Source of the DNA: Fibrobacter sp. UWB15
GTDB taxonomy: Bacteria > Fibrobacterota > Fibrobacteria > Fibrobacterales > Fibrobacteraceae
Length of the DNA: 64,000 bases
Assembly: GCF_900177705.1 (NCBI RefSeq)
Contig: NZ_FXBA01000005.1
Span: 62,001 to 126,000, forward strand
Reading direction: 5' to 3'
Made by a program: the position numbers and the translations under genes. Positions 60,159-64,000 of this stretch are shown here, piece by piece. Under the pieces are notes generated by a model that had not been told where the DNA came from, ran no database searches, and saw only the letters and a program-made list of their open reading frames with translations. Numbering within the stretch: the stretch's first letter is position 1; each line of letters starts with the position of its first letter.

Positions 60159-60971
60159 ATGCAACAATACCTAGACCTGCTCAAGGATATTTTGGAAAAC
60201 GGAGTTGACCGTTCTGACCGTACGGGTACGGGAACTCGCTCTGTTTTTGGCCGCCAGTGCCGTTATGATTTGTCCAAGGGATTCCCTTGCCTGACGACTA
60301 AAAAGCTGCACTTGCGCTCGATTATTCATGAACTGCTGTGGTTCTTGAAGGGCGATACGAACATCAAGTATCTGCACGACAACAAGGTGACTATTTGGGA
60401 CGAATGGGCTGACGAAAACGGCGACCTGGGCCCCGTTTATGGTCACCAGTGGCGTAGCTGGCCTACCCCTGATGGAGGCCATATCGACCAGATTCAGAAT
60501 TTGGTTAACAGCCTCAAGAACAATCCCGATTCCCGCCGTCACCTGGTGTGCGCTTGGAATGTGGCCGAAGTGGATAAAATGGCCTTGCCGCCCTGCCACT
60601 GTCTGTTCCAGTTCTATGTGGGCGGTGTAGGTGCTTCGGGCAAGCGTAAGCTCAGCTGCCAGCTGTACCAGCGTAGTGCCGATACATTCCTCGGGGTTCC
60701 GTTCAATATCGCTTCTTATGCGCTTTTGACTTTGATGCTTGCTCAGGTTTGCGACTACGAACCGGGCGAATTTATTCATACCTTGGGTGATACGCACCTG
60801 TATTCGAACCATTTTGAACAGGCGCGCGAACAGCTGACGCGCACGCCGCGCAAGTTGCCGACCATGAAGTTAAATCCGGCAGTGAAGGATCTTTTTGAAT
60901 TCAAGTTCGAAGACTTTGAACTGGTCGATTACGACCCGTGGCCGACAATTAAAGCGCCGATTGCGGTATAA
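60159..60971 (+). CDS. thyA: Thymidylate synthase ThyA
   Basis: Methylates dUMP to dTMP using methylene-THF, yielding dihydrofolate. Landmarks are [12 protein letters not shown] (phosphate-binding Arg), the catalytic Cys in [12 protein letters not shown] (~147), [20 protein letters not shown] and HLYSNH. The 270-aa length is normal; the Tyr-Pro of E. coli's C-terminal segment ends here as KAPIAV, the typical family terminus. It is followed by folA, which regenerates THF, 19 bp downstream. Confidence 0.97.
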   Translation: MQQYLDLLKDILENGVDRSDRTGTGTRSVFGRQCRYDLSKGFPCLTTKKLHLRSIIHELLWFLKGDTNIKYLHDNKVTIWDEWADENGDLGPVYGHQWRSWPTPDGGHIDQIQNLVNSLKNNPDSRRHLVCAWNVAEVDKMALPPCHCLFQFYVGGVGASGKRKLSCQLYQRSADTFLGVPFNIASYALLTLMLAQVCDYEPGEFIHTLGDTHLYSNHFEQAREQLTRTPRKLPTMKLNPAVKDLFEFKFEDFELVDYDPWPTIKAPIAV

Positions 60972-60990
60972 GTGAAGGGGAGGCAAAGAG

Positions 60991-61476
60991 ATGCTGATTT
61001 CTGCAATTGTCGCAATTTCTCAGAATAATGTAATCGGTCGCGATGGCCATTTACCGTGGCATTTGTCGGCGGACCTCAAACGGTTCAAGGCGATTACTAC
61101 GGGCCATTCTATTGTGCTTGGCCGCAAGAATTACGATGATATTGGACGCCCGCTTCCGAACCGCACCAATTATGTGCTGACTCGGAATGTGGCATTTGAA
61201 GCTCCAGGCTGCATTGTTTGCAATAATCTTTCTCAGGCGATTGAGAACGCTCGCGCCGCCCATGAAACAGAATGCTTTATCATTGGCGGCGCGGCGGTTT
61301 ACCGCGAAGCCATGCCTTTGGTACAAAAGCTTTATGTGACTCGTGTGCTAGCTGATGTCGAAGGCGATGTGCTGTTCCCGGAATGGGGCGACGGCTGGCA
61401 TAAGGTGAGCGAAGAACGTTTCGAAGCCGATGAAAAGAATGATTATCCGACAACATTTGAAGTCTGGGAGCGTTAA
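60991..61476 (+). CDS. folA: Dihydrofolate reductase FolA
   Basis: Reduces dihydrofolate to THF with NADPH, closing the ThyA cycle. It has the family opening ISAIVAISQNNVIGRDGHLPWHLSADLKRF with the active-site Asp, followed by VLGRKNYDDIG and the FIIGGAAVYREA nucleotide loop. The 161-aa length is normal. AGGGGAGG lies upstream. It is the second gene of thyA-folA, and its stop abuts the next gene's TTG. Confidence 0.96.
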   Translation: MLISAIVAISQNNVIGRDGHLPWHLSADLKRFKAITTGHSIVLGRKNYDDIGRPLPNRTNYVLTRNVAFEAPGCIVCNNLSQAIENARAAHETECFIIGGAAVYREAMPLVQKLYVTRVLADVEGDVLFPEWGDGWHKVSEERFEADEKNDYPTTFEVWER

Positions 61477-63195
61477 TTGGTAGAACCGGAAAAAATTCAT
61501 AAGCAATATTTGTGGGTGACGTCAGTTTCGGCTGCAGTGTTGCTTTTGTTGTTTGTCGTTTTTTTGTTTGCGGTCCGTTCCAATGGCGTAGCTCCGCAAC
61601 ATGTCCGTCTTGATAAAGGTTGGACCGTTACATATAAGGGCGAAAAGACCGAAGTCGAATCTTTGGTGAATTACACGTTCCCCAAAAGACTCCGGAGTGG
61701 CGATTCTTTAATATTGGAAGGCGAAATTCCGGCCAACCTGCTTGCGCATTCAATTTTTAGATTCCGGACGGTGCACAGCGCTGTCGAGGTTTTTGAAAAT
61801 GGCAAAAGCGTGTATGAGTATGGTAAAGATAAAGTGTTCCCGGGATGCGGCTTTCACCTCGTCCACTTGAATCACGGTGAACTTCAAAAGTTAAAAGTAG
61901 TTCTTATCGAAAAAGTGAACAATCGAAAAATCACTTTCTCGGCATATGAACTTTTACCTGAAGAATACGCTACAAGTGATTATTCCTCGCACCATATTTT
62001 TGCGCTTGTCATTGGAATATTCCTTATTCTTTTTGGCGTATTTGCGGTTTTGATTGGTGCGGTCATGCGGATTTACGGAGTCAATTATTTCCGTCTGTTG
62101 ATGATCGGATTCCTGTCGTTTACGTTTGGCACTTGGACGATGTGCTATACGAAACTGATCCAGATTGTGTCGTATAATTTGACTCTCAATACGACCCTTG
62201 AATATATTTGCCTCTATTTTTCTCCGATTCCATTTACGTTGCTGCTTTGGAACATGCACCGGATGCGACTCAATCGATCCAAGACTTTGGTGATGAAAAT
62301 TCTGGTAGTCTATGAGGTGGTTTATCTGGTTGTCACATCGGTCCTTCATTTTTCAGGTTTGTTCTTCTACCCTCAAATGCTGGTATTCTTCCATGTGGTT
62401 GTATTTTTCGGATTGGTATACTTTGTTTATTCCGGTATTCTCTACAACAAAAAAATGGACGAATCCGGAAAGATTCTTTCTCGCGGCGTCTTGTTCTTTG
62501 TGGTGATGGTGGTGGCGGACATGCTTCGCTATAATTTTGCTCGTCATCTTGCTGCTGATATACCTTTGCTGGGATCGTCCTGGATTCCGTTGGGTACGCT
62601 TGGCTTTGTGCTGTCGCTTGTACAAAGCTATGTCGTTTATTTGGTATATATTCTGGAAGACCGCGCCGAAAAGGGGGCACTCGCTACGATGGCTTATCTG
62701 GATGCTTTGACGGGGCTTTTCAACCGTGCCAAGTGCCAGCAGATTTTTGATATTTTAGATAAGAGTTTTGGCGACTACGCCTTTGTGAGTATTGACATGA
62801 ATGGCCTTAAGGCTGTGAATGACAAGTACGGCCATAACGAAGGCGACCGGTTCATTAAAGCTTTTGCAGAAGTTTTCAAGGAAGCTTTTAAGGGCGTTGG
62901 AACGACCATTCGTGTAGGCGGTGATGAATTTTTGGCTATTGTTCGCAGTGAACATGTGGCTGATGTGAAGAGCGCTGTCAAAAAAATGACGGAACTTCAA
63001 AGAGAATGTAGCGCCAAATTGCCAATTCCACTGGAAGTTGCCTATGGTACCGCCTTCAAACATGAATTTTTGGAGTATTCTTTTAGCGTCGCAGAAGAAC
63101 AACGCATAGATGCCGAAAAAGTCTACCATTTGGCGGATGAACGCATGTACGCTATGAAATCATCCATGAAGTCAAAATCGGCGCGTAAAGAATAA
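61477..63195 (+). CDS. 7TM-sensor diguanylate cyclase (GGDEF)
   Basis: A 572-aa membrane protein with an N-terminal anchor (~12-32), a periplasmic beta domain (~40-165, 7TMR-DISMED2-like), seven hydrophobic segments (~168-400) and a C-terminal GGDEF domain (~405-560). RVGGDEFLAIV (~479) keeps the catalytic residues, so it should make c-di-GMP. The inhibitory RxxD site five residues before GGDEF is absent. The c-di-GMP could act on the PilZ protein at 34107, but that is inference. TTG 61477 directly follows the folA stop. Confidence 0.88.
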   Translation: MVEPEKIHKQYLWVTSVSAAVLLLLFVVFLFAVRSNGVAPQHVRLDKGWTVTYKGEKTEVESLVNYTFPKRLRSGDSLILEGEIPANLLAHSIFRFRTVHSAVEVFENGKSVYEYGKDKVFPGCGFHLVHLNHGELQKLKVVLIEKVNNRKITFSAYELLPEEYATSDYSSHHIFALVIGIFLILFGVFAVLIGAVMRIYGVNYFRLLMIGFLSFTFGTWTMCYTKLIQIVSYNLTLNTTLEYICLYFSPIPFTLLLWNMHRMRLNRSKTLVMKILVVYEVVYLVVTSVLHFSGLFFYPQMLVFFHVVVFFGLVYFVYSGILYNKKMDESGKILSRGVLFFVVMVVADMLRYNFARHLAADIPLLGSSWIPLGTLGFVLSLVQSYVVYLVYILEDRAEKGALATMAYLDALTGLFNRAKCQQIFDILDKSFGDYAFVSIDMNGLKAVNDKYGHNEGDRFIKAFAEVFKEAFKGVGTTIRVGGDEFLAIVRSEHVADVKSAVKKMTELQRECSAKLPIPLEVAYGTAFKHEFLEYSFSVAEEQRIDAEKVYHLADERMYAMKSSMKSKSARKE

Positions 63196-63257
63196 TTTTT
63201 TGATATTTTCTTTCGCCATTCGGCCCTTGTCTTGTGTCTTTAATATATATTAAAGAC

Positions 63258-64000
63258 ATGCTAGACTTTAACGTGTTTTACCGTTTAGCGGCTGCCATTG
63301 GCATAGGCCTGATTATTGGGCTGCAGCGCGAGCATACGTATATGGACAAGTCGGATCGGCATCCGGCTGGTGTCCGCTCGTTTACGCTAGTGGGCCTAGC
63401 GGGTGCCATGACGGCTATGCTTTCGGATTTGATGAATGGTGTTGCACCCTTTGTGACGGGTTTTGTCGTTGTTGGACTTTTGCTTGTGGCGTCTCATTTG
63501 TCTTATGCCATGGGGCGTCGCCCCAAAGAAGGGCAACCGGTGGTGAGTAATGACGGTATAACCACAAACATTGCTGTCCTTGTGGTGTATTTGCTGGGCG
63601 CCATTTCTTGGTACGGTCGCCTGCTGGAATCTTGCATTGTGGTGGTGGTGATGCTTTGGGTACTTTCGGCGAAGGAACAGTTGCATACGTTTGCCCAGCG
63701 TCTTTCAAAAGAAGACATTATCGCCATCGTTAAATTTGCGGTGATTACGGCGCTGGTGTTGCCGTTCCTCCCAAATAATTCTTACGGCCCGCCGGGACTT
63801 GAAGTCTTGAATCCGCGGTCAATCTGGATTTTTGTGGTGTTCATTTCGGGCATCGGTTTTGTGGGCTATGGTTTGATCAAGCTTGTGGGGCCGGGCAAAG
63901 GAATTTGGCTTACGGGCTTGCTTGGTGGCCTTGCCAGCAGTACGGCGCTTACGCTTAATTTGGCGGGGCGAAGCCGCGAAAACGAGGCTTACGCGTCGGA
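63258..64000 (+). CDS. MgtC/DUF4010 membrane protein, 3' end outside window
   Basis: The reading frame from ATG 63258 stays open to the window edge (247 codons). Landmarks are an MgtC-like opening AAIGIGLIIGLQREH, PAGVRSFTLVGLAGA, then several membrane segments and GGLASSTALTL, typical of DUF4010. Function unknown; a transport or Mg-stress role is sometimes suggested for MgtC relatives. A hydrophobic protein with at least six membrane segments so far. Confidence 0.85.
   Translation, partial: MLDFNVFYRLAAAIGIGLIIGLQREHTYMDKSDRHPAGVRSFTLVGLAGAMTAMLSDLMNGVAPFVTGFVVVGLLLVASHLSYAMGRRPKEGQPVVSNDGITTNIAVLVVYLLGAISWYGRLLESCIVVVVMLWVLSAKEQLHTFAQRLSKEDIIAIVKFAVITALVLPFLPNNSYGPPGLEVLNPRSIWIFVVFISGIGFVGYGLIKLVGPGKGIWLTGLLGGLASSTALTLNLAGRSRENEAYAS

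Overview
The window looks like chromosomal DNA of a Fibrobacter species (Fibrobacterota, FCB group). The evidence is a modular family-9 cellulase with long Ser-rich linkers, an OmpA protein carrying thrombospondin type-3 repeats, a Gram-negative tol-pal cluster, a type IV pilus operon and futalosine-type menaquinone synthesis. All of it is read from sequence; no database search was possible. Coding density is high and no gene-free stretch exceeds 300 bp. The longest, 21867-22139, holds a terminator, a 15-bp direct repeat, a sigma-54-like promoter, a dyad and a palindromic element.

Layout. 1-3800: 3' part of a secreted GH9 endoglucanase. 3985-8812: tolQ-tolR-tolA-tolB-pal plus a CpoB-like lipoprotein (envelope constriction). 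8906-11070 (minus): murA and a GYF/RDD membrane protein. 11114-19217: rapA, proB, scpB, mutS and an HD-type hydrolase. 19221-20882 (minus): purC and a polysaccharide-deacetylase-like protein. 21021-24026: uppP and htpG. 24142-27225: a stand-alone Omp85-type barrel (minus), ettA and a small Cys-rich lipoprotein. 27236-31135 (minus): mqnE, an M23 peptidase, tRNA-Ala(GGC) and a cyclophilin. 31303-34097: pyrR-pyrB and a dihydroorotase homologue without metal ligands. 34107-41168: a PilZ protein followed by pilM-N-O-P-Q from a clear promoter; the PilP-position protein is a large composite. 41286-42725 (minus): holA, greA. 42825-46410: argJ, Fe-alcohol dehydrogenase, nucleotide-sugar-type SDR. 46457-48987: two tandem MORN-repeat lipoproteins. 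49009-54268 (minus): a compact UvrA-family ATPase, an outer-membrane protein, a YihY-type membrane protein and a porin-like barrel. 54353-59675: OmpA-family protein, cvfB (minus), radC and the TSP3-OmpA. 59787-64000: a small HTH-like protein, thyA, folA, a 7TM-GGDEF protein and the 5' part of an MgtC/DUF4010 membrane protein.

The most unusual content is between genes. (i) Two families of 7-bp tandem repeats (TTCCTAC-like and TTTCACA-like) sit at about a dozen gene borders, often as facing inverted arms. (ii) A palindromic element with ends TGTCATYC...GRATCT occurs at five places, plus one core-only relative. One copy is in frame inside the UvrA-like gene, one supplies the start context of the HD gene, and one lies in the htpG leader. 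(iii) A TAnnTTTG element like the Bacteroidetes -7 box recurs upstream of genes, sometimes placed so that the mRNA would be leaderless. (iv) A near-perfect sigma-54 -24/-12 site precedes htpG. I did not find a defence island, prophage, CRISPR array or an obvious new multi-gene system.
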